From: CG1-02-35-72 sp045046885
GTDB taxonomy: Bacteria > Bacteroidota > Bacteroidia > Flavobacteriales > Flavobacteriaceae
DNA: 64,000 bases
Direction: 5' to 3'
Assembly: GCA_045046885.1 (NCBI GenBank)
Contig: JASFYX010000002.1
Coordinates: 62,001 to 126,000, forward strand
Shown here: piece by piece, positions 43,795 to 52,088 of the stretch
How the letters are laid out: every line of letters begins with the position of its first letter
Position numbering within the stretch: the stretch's first letter is position 1
The notes under the pieces: generated by a model
Databases searched by the model: none
The model's input: only the letters and a program-made list of their open reading frames with translations
Told to the model about the DNA's origin: nothing
Made by a program: the position numbers and the translations under genes

Positions 43795-44927
43795 TGGCTC
43801 TGAATCCGCAAGAATATTACCAACGTCAGACTACTTTGCCCGAAATAGGTGAAACTGGTCAGCAAGCATTAGGTCAAGCCAAAATTTTGGTAGTGGGCTG
43901 TGGCGGTTTGGGTTCTGTAGCAGCAGTTTATTTGGCAGCCAGCGGCATTGGCAAAATTCATTTGATTGATTTTGATTTGGTATCAGCGTCTAACTTACAC
44001 CGCCAAGTGTTTTATAAAACAGCCGCTATTGGTAAAGCTAAAGCCGAAGTGTTGGCAGCACATATCAAGGCTATAAATCCCTTTGTTAAAGTTACTTTTT
44101 CTAAAGAAGCTGTTGCCAAAAATAATGTCAAAAAACTAATTGCTGACTATGATATTGTACTAGACTGCACCGACAACTTACCTATAAAATATCTTCTAAA
44201 TGACGCTTGCATTTTGATGGATAAAATTTTGGTGTACGGCTCGCTTTATAAATTCGACGGTTATGTCGCCACCTTTAATGCACTTGATAATGACGGTAAC
44301 AGAACAACCAATTTGCGCGATGCTTTCCCAGAAATGCCTACAGAATACATTCCTAATTGCTCAGAAGCTGGGACTTTAAACAGCATAGTCGGTATTATTG
44401 GATTGATGCAAGCTAACGAAGTTTTAAAATTAGTCACCAAAGTAGGACAGCCTCTTGTCAACCAATTACTGATTTATAATAGCTTGAATAATTCGCAATT
44501 TATAATGAAGCTTAAAGTTTCCTCCGAATGTCATTCCGACAGAGCGCAGCGACGAGCCTGCCTGCCGGACAGGCAGGGAATCTCCGATATCTTTAAAACC
44601 GAAACCTACACCGACCTCAGCTGTGCCTTACAAGACGAAAACCTGCTTATTACCGCCGACACCTTAAAAGTCCAACTCAAAAATAATAAAGACAAGTTGT
44701 ATCTTATTTCGGTTATAGAAAACCAAAATGTGTCTTTACCTTTTACTGTAGATGCCAAAATACCGCTTTCAAAATTTAAACCCAAAGCCCTTAAAATACC
44801 CACCGGTAAAACCTGTGTTGTGGTTTGCCAACGCGGTATTACCAGTTATACGGCTGTAAAAGCGCTTAAAAAGGTGTATCCAAAACTTAAGGTATTGAGT
44901 TTAAAAGAGGGGATTGTGGGAATGTAA
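43794..44927 (+). CDS. MoeB/ThiF/HesA-family adenylyltransferase with C-terminal rhodanese-like domain
   Basis: A 377-residue protein. E1-like domain: QRQTTLPEIGETGQQAL, VVGCGGLGSVAAVYLAASGIGKIHLIDFD (ATP site, 33-60), NLHRQVFY, DCTDNLPIKYLLND, and IPNCSEAGTLNSIVGIIGLMQANEVLK. The usual first CxxC zinc pair is not obvious. From about residue 310 a rhodanese-like part has VCQRGITSYTAVKAL (Cys in the loop). It should adenylate and possibly thiolate MoaD. A dispersed repeat encodes the linker at about residues 242-264. Its start overlaps the mobA stop by one base. Confidence 0.88.
   Translation: MALNPQEYYQRQTTLPEIGETGQQALGQAKILVVGCGGLGSVAAVYLAASGIGKIHLIDFDLVSASNLHRQVFYKTAAIGKAKAEVLAAHIKAINPFVKVTFSKEAVAKNNVKKLIADYDIVLDCTDNLPIKYLLNDACILMDKILVYGSLYKFDGYVATFNALDNDGNRTTNLRDAFPEMPTEYIPNCSEAGTLNSIVGIIGLMQANEVLKLVTKVGQPLVNQLLIYNSLNNSQFIMKLKVSSECHSDRAQRRACLPDRQGISDIFKTETYTDLSCALQDENLLITADTLKVQLKNNKDKLYLISVIENQNVSLPFTVDAKIPLSKFKPKALKIPTGKTCVVVCQRGITSYTAVKALKKVYPKLKVLSLKEGIVGM
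44521..44590. repeat. dispersed Bacteroidota repeat inserted in frame in the moeB-like gene
   Basis: CCGAATGTCATTCCGAC, GAGCGCAGCGA and GGAATCTCCGA follow the layout of the widespread flavobacterial GTCATTCCGA...GGAATCTC repeat. A nested hairpin CCTGCCTG/CAGGCAGG lies at 44557-44577. GC content jumps well above the neighbourhood. It is translated as the linker ECHSDRAQRRACLPDRQGIS. Confidence 0.75.
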
Positions 44928-44964
44928 AATTTTAATACAAGCACAATTAACAAATTCTCTTAAA

Positions 44965-45183
44965 ATGGCACAAGAATATAAAACATGGATTATAGAAACA
45001 TTAGAAAATTGGGCAGAAACTTTTAATAATTATTATCCTGACCATATGGAAGAAATAATTGAAGAAGAAGATAAAGCATATAATTATATTTATTCTTTAA
45101 TTAATAAAATTAATGGTGACAGTTGCTCTAAAGATGATTATGATAATATTCTATTTCATTTATGGCAAAGTAAGTCGGAATAA
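44965..45183 (+). CDS. hypothetical protein, 72 residues
   Basis: From the ATG at 44965 (MAQEYKTWIIETLENWAE). A longer frame from 44914 overlaps the end of the moeB-like gene. It is acidic and mainly helical (HMEEIIEEEDKAYNYIYSLINK). I do not recognise it. It sits between the Moco genes and the convergent nuclease-like gene. Confidence 0.45.
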   Translation: MAQEYKTWIIETLENWAETFNNYYPDHMEEIIEEEDKAYNYIYSLINKINGDSCSKDDYDNILFHLWQSKSE

Positions 45184-45184
45184 A

Positions 45185-45655
45185 TTATAAATTAATCTGA
45201 TATTGAATTCTTTTATTCCTAATTAATTTATTGAGTTCGCCAATAGACAATAAAACAAAAGAGGGTGCTTTTTCATTCAGAGTAACAAAACAGAAAAGGA
45301 ATCTATCTTTTAATAACTCCCCAAAATTAAACTCATTTTCAGTAGCACCAAAAAAGAAGCCTTTCGGGTTTTCAGGTAAATACTTTTTTGTTGTTTTTAA
45401 TTCAACAAAAATTATATCCTCTAAATAAGTTTTTAAAAATTCAGAATTGACTGTTTTACCAACCATTTCAGGTAAATAAATAAGGTCAAAAGATTGTAAA
45501 TATCTTCTATCTATTTTTAATAAATCTAAAAGTTCTTTTTTAATTTCTAAATCAATCTTAAAAAAACCTGTATAGTTTTCAAGTAGGTATAAAACACCTT
45601 CTTTTTCCGTAACATTATTCGATAATGTCAATGTAAATGAATGCTTTCTTGACAT
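45185..45655 (-). CDS. PD-(D/E)XK nuclease-like protein (DUF3883-like), partner of XRE regulator
   Basis: A 156-residue protein. The segment FDLIYLP...DIIFVELKTTKKYLPENPKGFFFGATENEF looks like a PD-(D/E)XK core: an acidic strand, then E-L-K as the ExK pair, as in DUF3883/McrB-associated nucleases. There is no N-terminal membrane or signal region. Its ATG overlaps the TAA of the XRE gene by one base, so the pair is translationally coupled. No methyltransferase is present, so it is not a plain restriction-modification system. Function unproven. Confidence 0.6.
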   Translation of the reverse strand: MSRKHSFTLTLSNNVTEKEGVLYLLENYTGFFKIDLEIKKELLDLLKIDRRYLQSFDLIYLPEMVGKTVNSEFLKTYLEDIIFVELKTTKKYLPENPKGFFFGATENEFNFGELLKDRFLFCFVTLNEKAPSFVLLSIGELNKLIRNKRIQYQINL

Positions 45656-45915
45656 TATTTTTGAATTTTAGTTTCGTATTTGCTAAATGATTTTAAGGAG
45701 TTAAAGTCAAATAAATCAGATAAATTCATTTTAAAAACTTTGGCAAAAACTGCCATATTTGTGAGAGAAATATTACGCTCTCCCCTTTCAATCATACCAA
45801 TATATGTTCTATGGAATCCCGTTCTAAAAGAAAGCTTTTCTTGACTTAAATTATTTTCAATTCTAAGTTGTCTAATTCTCTTGCCAAACTCCTTGAGTAA
45901 AAATTCATTAATCAT
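45655..45915 (-). CDS. XRE-family HTH regulator (C-protein-like)
   Basis: An 86-residue protein. IRQLRIENNLSQEKLSFRTGFHRTYIGMIERGERNISL is a HTH_3 domain, close in style to C proteins of restriction-modification systems. It is followed by VFKMNLSDLFDF. It lies just downstream of a perfect palindromic operator and probably represses or activates its own two-gene unit. Confidence 0.87.
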   Translation of the reverse strand: MINEFLLKEFGKRIRQLRIENNLSQEKLSFRTGFHRTYIGMIERGERNISLTNMAVFAKVFKMNLSDLFDFNSLKSFSKYETKIQK

Positions 45916-45926
45916 GAAGTAAAACT

Positions 45927-45964
45927 ATACATATTGTATGCTATCATCAACATACAATATGTAT
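45927..45964 (-). promoter_or_regulatory. two-site palindromic operator of the XRE gene
   Basis: ATACATATTGTATG (45927-45940) and its exact reverse complement (45951-45964) are separated by 10 bp. Each arm is itself a palindrome CATA-TTG-TATG. The pair ends 11 bp before the XRE start, the place expected for C-boxes that the encoded HTH binds as two dimers. Confidence 0.75.
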
Positions 45965-46028
45965 CATTATAAATTTTTATTCCAAAGGGATTTAAGGTTT
46001 GTAATTAAACCAGTAAACGCCTTTTCTG

Positions 46029-46097
46029 CGACCCCGGCGGGGTCGTACTAACCGCGTTAATCTTGTCTGTTATAAACCCGTGATGCCTATGGCATCA
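46029..46097. repeat. two short hairpins in a gene-free palindrome-rich stretch
   Basis: CGACCCC/GGGGTCG with loop GGC at 46029-46045, and TGATGCC/GGCATCA with loop TAT at 46081-46097. Positions 45965-46236 hold no gene, only these hairpins and the two REP-like palindromes listed next. Confidence 0.6.
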
Positions 46098-46130
46098 ATA
46101 CCATATTTTAAAGTTGTTTTAATAAAGCAA

Positions 46131-46163
46131 AGTCAGGGCTTCACTCAAAGTGAAGCCCTGACT
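46131..46163. repeat. REP-like palindrome, family B, perfect copy
   Basis: Arms AGTCAGGGCTTCACT and AGTGAAGCCCTGACT with loop CAA, 33 bp in all. The degenerate second copy is at 55272. Confidence 0.8.
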
Positions 46164-46171
46164 AGATTGTT

Positions 46172-46205
46172 ATTGATACGATGACTTTGGAGTCATCGTA
46201 TCAAT
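46172..46205. repeat. REP palindrome, family A, copy 1
   Basis: Arms ATTGATACGATGACT and AGTCATCGTATCAAT with loop TTGG. It has compensated outer bases relative to the copies around the RAYT gene. Confidence 0.85.
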
Positions 46206-46236
46206 CTGAATAAAAGTAAATTTTTTTTTTTAATCT

Positions 46237-46662
46237 CTAAGGATGCGCATTTACCCACACCGCCCCATCGCTAAAAAATTCTTTTTTAAAAATAGGAACG
46301 CTTTCTTTTAAAGTATCAATAGCGTATTGGCAGGCCTTAAAAGTAGCATCGCGGTGTGCGGCCGAAACGGCAATAATAACGGGAATGGCCCCAATAGGTA
46401 AGTCGCCCAAAGCATGGTGGATGGCAATTTTAAGGATATCAAAATCGGCCAAAGCCTTATCGGCTATTTTTTGCAATTCTTTTACCGCCATAGGCGTATA
46501 AGCCGAAAAATTGAGTTGGTTAACCTCCTTTTGATAGGAAGCATTGCGCACGGTTCCTACAAATAGCGCCATACCGCCACACGAGGGCTCTTGCACAAAA
46601 TCGTAGCAGACTTGCATATTCAGTTTGTCTGTTGTAACCAGAATAGACGTTTTGTTCTTCAT
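46237..46662 (-). CDS. moaE: molybdopterin synthase large subunit MoaE
   Basis: A 141-residue protein. GMALFVGTVRNASYQKEVNQLNFSAYTPMAVKEL, IHHALGDLPIGAIPVIIAVSAAHRDATFKACQYAIDTLKESVPIFKKEFF are the MoaE signature with the catalytic Lys/Arg region. With MoaD it adds the dithiolene sulfurs to cPMP. It follows moaD by 6 bp on the minus strand. Confidence 0.96.
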   Translation of the reverse strand: MKNKTSILVTTDKLNMQVCYDFVQEPSCGGMALFVGTVRNASYQKEVNQLNFSAYTPMAVKELQKIADKALADFDILKIAIHHALGDLPIGAIPVIIAVSAAHRDATFKACQYAIDTLKESVPIFKKEFFSDGAVWVNAHP

Positions 46663-46668
46663 AATAAA

Positions 46669-46908
46669 TCAACCGCCACTAACAGGCGGAATAAGGGCTA
46701 TTGTTTGGTTTTCTGTTATCTGTAAGTTATCATCGGCATAAGCCTCATCAACCGCTACGGCAAAGTTTAAAGCTTCGGTTTGTGGATAATTTTTTACAAT
46801 ATAGGCCTTTAACTGCCCAACCGTTAAAGGGGCAACAACTTCTAAAGTCAATTGATGTCCTTTAAAAATATCGGTAAAAATACCAAAGGCTAAGAGGTTT
46901 AGGGTCAT
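46669..46908 (-). CDS. moaD: molybdopterin synthase small subunit MoaD
   Basis: 79 residues from the ATG at 46908 (MTLNLLAFGIFTDI). A longer frame upstream would add a non-conserved extension. It is a ubiquitin-like beta-grasp protein ending in PPVSGG, the Gly-Gly tail that is adenylated and thiocarboxylated. It is divergent from soeBC. TATATTTG on the minus strand (46930-46923) is a likely -7 element. Confidence 0.93.
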   Translation of the reverse strand: MTLNLLAFGIFTDIFKGHQLTLEVVAPLTVGQLKAYIVKNYPQTEALNFAVAVDEAYADDNLQITENQTIALIPPVSGG

Positions 46909-46988
46909 TGTATAATTTTTAACAAATATAACATTTATCGTGTTTTTTAAAGTGAAGTCTGTCTTTTTTAAATTAAATAACAAATAAT

Positions 46989-47031
46989 GTGACTGACATC
47001 ACTTTATTAATCATGGCAATCCCTATTTTTG
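46989..47031 (+). promoter_or_regulatory. Crp/Fnr-type box plus -7 element upstream of soeBC
   Basis: GTGAC-tgac-ATCAC at 46989-47002 (one mismatch, centre 46995.5) and TATTTTTG at 47024-47031. The centre is 35.5 bp from the final G. The box also lies between divergent moaD and soeBC and could touch both. Confidence 0.72.
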
Positions 47032-47048
47032 TCTAAAACAAATTCTTC

Positions 47049-48656
47049 ATGCAATACGGATTTATTATAGATAACCGCAAATGTATCGGCTGTCATGCTT
47101 GTACCACGGCGTGTAAATCAGAGCACGATGTGCCGATAGGCGTTAACCGTACTTATGTAAAACAAGTAGAAAAAGGGGAATTCCCCGATACGCGTCGTAT
47201 TTTTTCGGTCATGCGTTGCAACCATTGTAGCGATGCCCCTTGTACAGAAATATGCCCCGTAGAGGCTCTTTATACCCGCGAAGATGGTATAGTCGATTTT
47301 GACAACAATCGCTGTATCGGCTGTAAAAGCTGTATGCAAGCCTGCCCTTACGACGCCTTGTATATTGACCCCGATACGCATACGGCCGCCAAATGTAATT
47401 ACTGTGCTCATCGCATAGAAGTAGGTCGTGCCCCAGCTTGTGTAGAGGTGTGTCCAGAGCACGCTATTATTGCAGGCGATATGGACAATGCGCATACCGA
47501 AATTTCACATTTACTCGCACGTGAGCAAGTTATTGTAAGAAAACCCGAAAAAGGCACCAATCCCAATCTGTTTTACATCGATGGCGATTACCAATCACTC
47601 AATCCCGAAGCGACCGATAAATCAGGACCCAGTTTGTGGAGTTCGCAAGCGCGTGGTGTAGGACATTACGCCAAAGCTGCCGAAAAAATGATGCATACCA
47701 ACGATGACGTTAATCTGCTACAAATGAGCATCGATAACAATTTACAGGCCGCTTATCAGAAAAAAGAAACCGAAAATCCTAATTATATAGATGTCTTAAC
47801 AGGTAAAGCGCGTCGCGTTTACGATACGCCAGACAAAGGTATTCTTTGGGGTTGGGAAGTATCAGCTTACGTAATGACCAAAGCCATTGCGGCCGGCGCT
47901 TTTTTAATGCCGTTTTTGGCCATTTTATTGGGGTATGAAGTCAGCAACACAGCCAAATTATGGTCGGTAGGCATTTCCTTAACATTCTTAGCCTTAACCG
48001 GATTGTTTTTGGTGATGGATTTAGACAGACCTGACCGTTTTTTAAACGTACTGCTAAGACCTCAGTGGAATTCGTGGTTGGTTAAAGGTGGTTATACCAT
48101 TACAATATTTGGATTATTAGATACCATTTGGGGAGTCATGACATTATTTGACGCCCATACAGGCGAAATGTTTATACTTTGGATAACAGCCTTTTTTGCC
48201 GTCATGTTGGCTATTTACACAGCCTTTTTGTTTGCTCAAGCCAAAGGACGCGATTTTTGGCAAAGTCCCACGCTGCCCATTCATATGCTGGTACACAGTA
48301 TTATGGCCGGAACAGCTGTATTTATTTTGATTCCGCATGACGCTTTTTGGATGAGCATTTTGGCACCTATTTTAACAGGAGCTCTCATCTTTAATTTATT
48401 GACTATGCTGACTGAATTAATAATTACACATCCTACAACGGCTGCTAAAACAGTAGTTATTATGATAACTAAAGGACAGTATAAAAAATTATTTTGGATT
48501 GGCGTAGTGCTCATAGGAAACGTATTACCATTAATCGTCATTAATATAATACCGAGCATTGCAACCTTGAGCATTGGCGCTGTTTTAGTATTGGCAGGTA
48601 TATTTTTAACAGAAAAAATATGGATAGAAGCACCGCAGCGGATACCGCTAGCCTAG
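47049..48656 (+). CDS. fused SoeB-SoeC: four-cluster ferredoxin joined to NrfD-like membrane subunit
   Basis: A 535-residue protein. Residues 1-185 hold four [4Fe-4S] motifs (CIGCHACTTAC, CNHCSDAPCTEIC, CIGCKSCMQAC, CNYCAHR...CVEVC). There is no signal peptide, so this part is cytoplasmic. From about residue 260 there are about 8 membrane helices of the NrfD family (GWEVSAYVMTKAIAAGAFLMPFLAILLG onward). The catalytic SoeA-like protein is encoded downstream. In described Soe enzymes B and C are separate proteins. It likely links sulfite oxidation to the quinone pool. Confidence 0.85.
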   Translation: MQYGFIIDNRKCIGCHACTTACKSEHDVPIGVNRTYVKQVEKGEFPDTRRIFSVMRCNHCSDAPCTEICPVEALYTREDGIVDFDNNRCIGCKSCMQACPYDALYIDPDTHTAAKCNYCAHRIEVGRAPACVEVCPEHAIIAGDMDNAHTEISHLLAREQVIVRKPEKGTNPNLFYIDGDYQSLNPEATDKSGPSLWSSQARGVGHYAKAAEKMMHTNDDVNLLQMSIDNNLQAAYQKKETENPNYIDVLTGKARRVYDTPDKGILWGWEVSAYVMTKAIAAGAFLMPFLAILLGYEVSNTAKLWSVGISLTFLALTGLFLVMDLDRPDRFLNVLLRPQWNSWLVKGGYTITIFGLLDTIWGVMTLFDAHTGEMFILWITAFFAVMLAIYTAFLFAQAKGRDFWQSPTLPIHMLVHSIMAGTAVFILIPHDAFWMSILAPILTGALIFNLLTMLTELIITHPTTAAKTVVIMITKGQYKKLFWIGVVLIGNVLPLIVINIIPSIATLSIGAVLVLAGIFLTEKIWIEAPQRIPLA

Positions 48657-48658
48657 CT

Positions 48659-49120
48659 TATTTATTCGATTGATGATTGATTCGATTTATGATTTGTTCT
48701 ATTGATTTTAAAAATATTAATTCAAATAAAAATGGAAAATATCTTAAAAAAACGGACAAAAGGGATTGCAATAATGGTTTGGCACAACTGTCAAAAAATA
48801 GGAGATGAATTTTATGATTATAAAAGACAATTAATACGATGTTCTAGTTCGGTAGGCGCCAATTATAGAGCGGCTTGCAGAGCCAAATCATCAAGAGATT
48901 TTTTAAACAAATTAAAAATTGTAGAAGAAGAATTAGATGAAACAATGTATTTCATCGAGTTGATAACAGAAATAAAACCAGAATTACAGAATATGTGGCA
49001 GAAGTCTTATAATGAATCAGAAGAATTATTAAAAATAATTGTCAAATCAATAGGCACTGTAAGAGCAAAAATTAGAAATAATAAATCGAGTTAATCTCAG
49101 ATAAAAAAATCGAATAAATA
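48659..49120. mobile_element. IVS-like element: four-helix-bundle gene bounded by a 13-bp inverted repeat
   Basis: TATTTATTCGATT at 48659-48671 and its exact reverse complement at 49108-49120 bracket the gene at 48732. The left end is 2 bp after the soeBC stop and the right end 5 bp before the soeA start. The layout resembles 23S rRNA intervening sequences, which carry the same protein family inside a stem. Confidence 0.6.
48732..49094 (+). CDS. four-helix bundle protein (23S rRNA IVP / TIGR02436-like)
   Basis: 120 residues from the ATG at 48732 (MENILKKRTKGIAIMVW). RQLIRCSSSVGANYRAACRAKSSRDFLNKLKIVEEELDETMYFIELI is the family signature. The protein is encoded in 23S intervening sequences of some bacteria and as a free-standing gene in many Bacteroidota. 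Its function is unknown. It separates soeBC from soeA, which normally belong to one operon. Confidence 0.85.
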   Translation: MENILKKRTKGIAIMVWHNCQKIGDEFYDYKRQLIRCSSSVGANYRAACRAKSSRDFLNKLKIVEEELDETMYFIELITEIKPELQNMWQKSYNESEELLKIIVKSIGTVRAKIRNNKSS

Positions 49121-49125
49121 CAATC

Positions 49126-52020
49126 ATGGGCTATAAAAAACCATCCGTAATAGAAAAATTTGCAGAAAAAATCGGTATTATCCCCGATTTACACAAAGAA
49201 GGTTATCAAGAATTTGACGGCGATATGCGTCATTTTACAGACGAAGAAGTAGCACAACTGTACGAAAACTTTCCACCTCCTAGCAAATGGGATAATTGGC
49301 AAGAATACAATCCTAAAGTATGGCCAAAAAAGGAGAAAAAAACATATCAGATAGTCCCTACCACCTGCTTTAACTGCGAATCGGCTTGTGGTTTAACAGC
49401 TTTTATAGACAAAGAGACACAAGAAGTTAAAAAATTTGAAGGAAATCCCTATCACCCTGGCAGTCGTGGCCGTAATTGTGCCAAAGGACCTGCTACCATC
49501 AATCAGATTACAGACCCCGACCGTATTTTATATCCGCTTAAGCGTAAAGGTAAACGCGGTGACGGCGAATGGACACGTATTACATGGAACGAAGCATTAG
49601 ACACCATTGCCAAACGCATCCGTAAAGCTATTTTAGAAGACCGCCATAATGAAATTGCCTATCATGTGGGCAGACCCGGTAAAGAAAAATTTATGAACTG
49701 GATTTTACAAGGTTGGGGTATAGACGGGCATAATTCACATACCAATATCTGTTCTTCGGGCGCACGTTTTGGTTACAATTTATGGTATGGCTACGACCGT
49801 CCTTCACCTGACCATGCCGAAGCTAAATTTATATTGCTGATTTCGGCGCATTTAGAATCGGGGCACTATTTTAATCCGCATGCACAACGCATTATAGAAG
49901 GTAAAATGAAAGGGGCTAAATTAGCGACTATGGACCCGCGTTTATCGAATACGGCAAGTATGTCAGATTACTGGTTGCCCAGTTATCCGGGAACGGAAGC
50001 GGCCGTGTTATTGGCTATGGCCTTAATAATTTTACAAGAAGGTTTATACAACCGCGACTATTTAGAAAATTGGACTAATTGGCAAGCTTATTTAGAAGCA
50101 CGTCATCCTAAAAAAGAGGTAGTTTTTGAAAATTATATCACGGCTATGATAGAAGAATACGCGTCGTTTACACCGGAATTTGCCGAAAAAGAATCGGGTG
50201 TTAAGGCTTCTATGATTCGTGAAATTGCCGTAAAAATTGGGGAGGCGGGCGAGCGCTTTGCTTCGCATAACTGGCGTGCCGCCGGCGCCTCAAATCTCGG
50301 CGGTTGGGCTGTAGCCCGATGTCTTCATTTTTTATCGGTTTTAACAGGGGCTGTAGGCGCCAAAGGCGGTACTTCGCCTAATTCTTGGAATAAATTTAAA
50401 CCCACGCAACCCAATCCGCCAAAGCCACAGAAAAAATGGAATGAATTGCATTTCCCTAAAGAATATCCACTGGCTTTCTTTGAAATGAGCCAACTATTAC
50501 CCCACTTCTTAAAAGAAGGACGTGGCAAGATGGATGTGTATTTCTCGCGTGTATTTAATCCTGTTTGGACCTATCCCGACGGCTTTACTTGGATGGAAAT
50601 GTTTAAAGATGAAACCAAATTCGGACTGCATGCCGCTTTAACACCTACGTGGAACGAAACCGCTTTTTTTGCTGATTTTGTCTTGCCGATGGGACTGGCT
50701 TCAGAACGTCATGATTTAAACAGTTATGCCACCCACGGAGGGACTTGGATAGCTTTCCGCCAACCTGTTTTAAGAGAAGCCGCGCGAAGAAATGGCAAAC
50801 CCGTAAAACTGACTTACGAATCGAATCCGGGTGAAGTTTGGGAAGAAGATGAATTCTTTATAGAACTCTCTTGGCGTATAGATCCAGATGGCAGCATGGG
50901 CATCCGCAAGCATTTTGAATCGCCTTACCGTCCCGGTAAAAAAATTACGATTGATGAATATTACCAATATATATTTGAACGTGTAAAAGGCTTACCAGAA
51001 ACAGCCAAAAAAGAAGGTTTAAGCGCATTAGACTATATGAAAAAATATGGCGCTTACGAAATTGAAAAAGGCGAATCATATAAAGTCAATGAAAACGAAC
51101 TTTCAGCAGAGCAATTAAAAGGTTCTAAAGTAGATGCTAAAACCGACGTGATTTCTAAAAATGGTAAAGCTATTGGCGTGATGATAAAGGGTAAAGCCTG
51201 TGTTGGTTTTCCAACACCATCACGTAAAAACGAGTTCTATTCTCAAACTATGGTCAATTGGAAATGGCCAGAATACGCCACACCTACTTATATTAAAAGT
51301 CACATCCATAATGATGTTTTAGATAAGGCAAAAGGCGAGTATGTTTTGGTACCTACTTTTAGATTGCCTACACTTATTCATTCGCGTTCTGGAAATGCCA
51401 AATGGCTGGTAGAAATATCGAACAGAAATCCTATTTGGATGCACCCAGATGACGCTAAGAAATGGGATTTTAAAACAGGTGATTTGGTTAAATTAAATAC
51501 CGATATTGGTTATTTTATAGATAAAGTTTGGGTGACACAAAGTATGAAACCTGGCGTTGTAGCTTGTTCGCATCACATAGGCCGTTGGCGCCGTCCGCAA
51601 GATAAAACAGGGAATCGTTGGGCAACCAATACCGTAAATATTGAAGGAGATGGCAAAGGAGGTTGGAAAATGAATACCATTTCTGGTATCAAACCTTTTG
51701 AGTCATCCGATAAGGATTCAAAACGTATTTTCTGGAAAGATGGTGGTGTGCATCAAAATATAACCCATGCTGTTCATCCAGATCCTATAAGTGGTATGCA
51801 CACTTGGCATCAACGCGTTCGTATAGAAGTGCCTAGTGAAGGTGAAAAATACGGTGATATTTTTGTCGATACAAATAAATCACACAAAGTGTACAAAGAA
51901 TGGCTGGCTATGACGCGTCCTGCTCCCGGACCCAATGGCGAACGCAGACCACTCTGGTTTAACCGTGCTTTTAAACCCGATGAAAGTGTGTATTATATAG
52001 ATAAAAAAGATTCTGAGTAG
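49126..52020 (+). CDS. SoeA-like molybdopterin oxidoreductase (cytoplasmic sulfite dehydrogenase)
   Basis: A 964-residue protein with no Tat signal. The N-terminal cluster is CFNCESAC (about 81-88) with the fourth Cys in RNCAKGP (about 117). SHTNICSSGARFG (Cys near 208) is the likely Mo ligand. TMDPRLSNTASMSDYWLPSYPGTEAAVLLAMA is the MGD site. The C-terminus WLAMTRPAPGPNGERRPLWFNRAFKPD is like SoeA. The lack of a signal peptide and the length fit the SoeABC class, which oxidises sulfite to sulfate inside the cell. Identification as sulfite-specific is inference backed by the neighbouring CstB-like and SQR genes. Confidence 0.8.
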   Translation: MGYKKPSVIEKFAEKIGIIPDLHKEGYQEFDGDMRHFTDEEVAQLYENFPPPSKWDNWQEYNPKVWPKKEKKTYQIVPTTCFNCESACGLTAFIDKETQEVKKFEGNPYHPGSRGRNCAKGPATINQITDPDRILYPLKRKGKRGDGEWTRITWNEALDTIAKRIRKAILEDRHNEIAYHVGRPGKEKFMNWILQGWGIDGHNSHTNICSSGARFGYNLWYGYDRPSPDHAEAKFILLISAHLESGHYFNPHAQRIIEGKMKGAKLATMDPRLSNTASMSDYWLPSYPGTEAAVLLAMALIILQEGLYNRDYLENWTNWQAYLEARHPKKEVVFENYITAMIEEYASFTPEFAEKESGVKASMIREIAVKIGEAGERFASHNWRAAGASNLGGWAVARCLHFLSVLTGAVGAKGGTSPNSWNKFKPTQPNPPKPQKKWNELHFPKEYPLAFFEMSQLLPHFLKEGRGKMDVYFSRVFNPVWTYPDGFTWMEMFKDETKFGLHAALTPTWNETAFFADFVLPMGLASERHDLNSYATHGGTWIAFRQPVLREAARRNGKPVKLTYESNPGEVWEEDEFFIELSWRIDPDGSMGIRKHFESPYRPGKKITIDEYYQYIFERVKGLPETAKKEGLSALDYMKKYGAYEIEKGESYKVNENELSAEQLKGSKVDAKTDVISKNGKAIGVMIKGKACVGFPTPSRKNEFYSQTMVNWKWPEYATPTYIKSHIHNDVLDKAKGEYVLVPTFRLPTLIHSRSGNAKWLVEISNRNPIWMHPDDAKKWDFKTGDLVKLNTDIGYFIDKVWVTQSMKPGVVACSHHIGRWRRPQDKTGNRWATNTVNIEGDGKGGWKMNTISGIKPFESSDKDSKRIFWKDGGVHQNITHAVHPDPISGMHTWHQRVRIEVPSEGEKYGDIFVDTNKSHKVYKEWLAMTRPAPGPNGERRPLWFNRAFKPDESVYYIDKKDSE

Positions 52021-52026
52021 GCAAAA

Positions 52027-52059
52027 AGTGATACGATGACTCAGAGTCATCGTATCACT
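52027..52059. repeat. REP palindrome, family A, copy 2
   Basis: Arms AGTGATACGATGACT and AGTCATCGTATCACT with loop CAG, directly after the SoeA stop. It may also act as a hairpin at the 3' end of the soe transcript. Confidence 0.85.
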
Positions 52060-52088
52060 AAAAACTAAAAAAATTACTACATTTGTAT

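Noticed and set aside
46131..46205. Palindromes between moaE and the XRE gene as a CRISPR-like array
   Set aside because: The hairpins are of different sequence with irregular spacing, no conserved spacers and no cas genes nearby.
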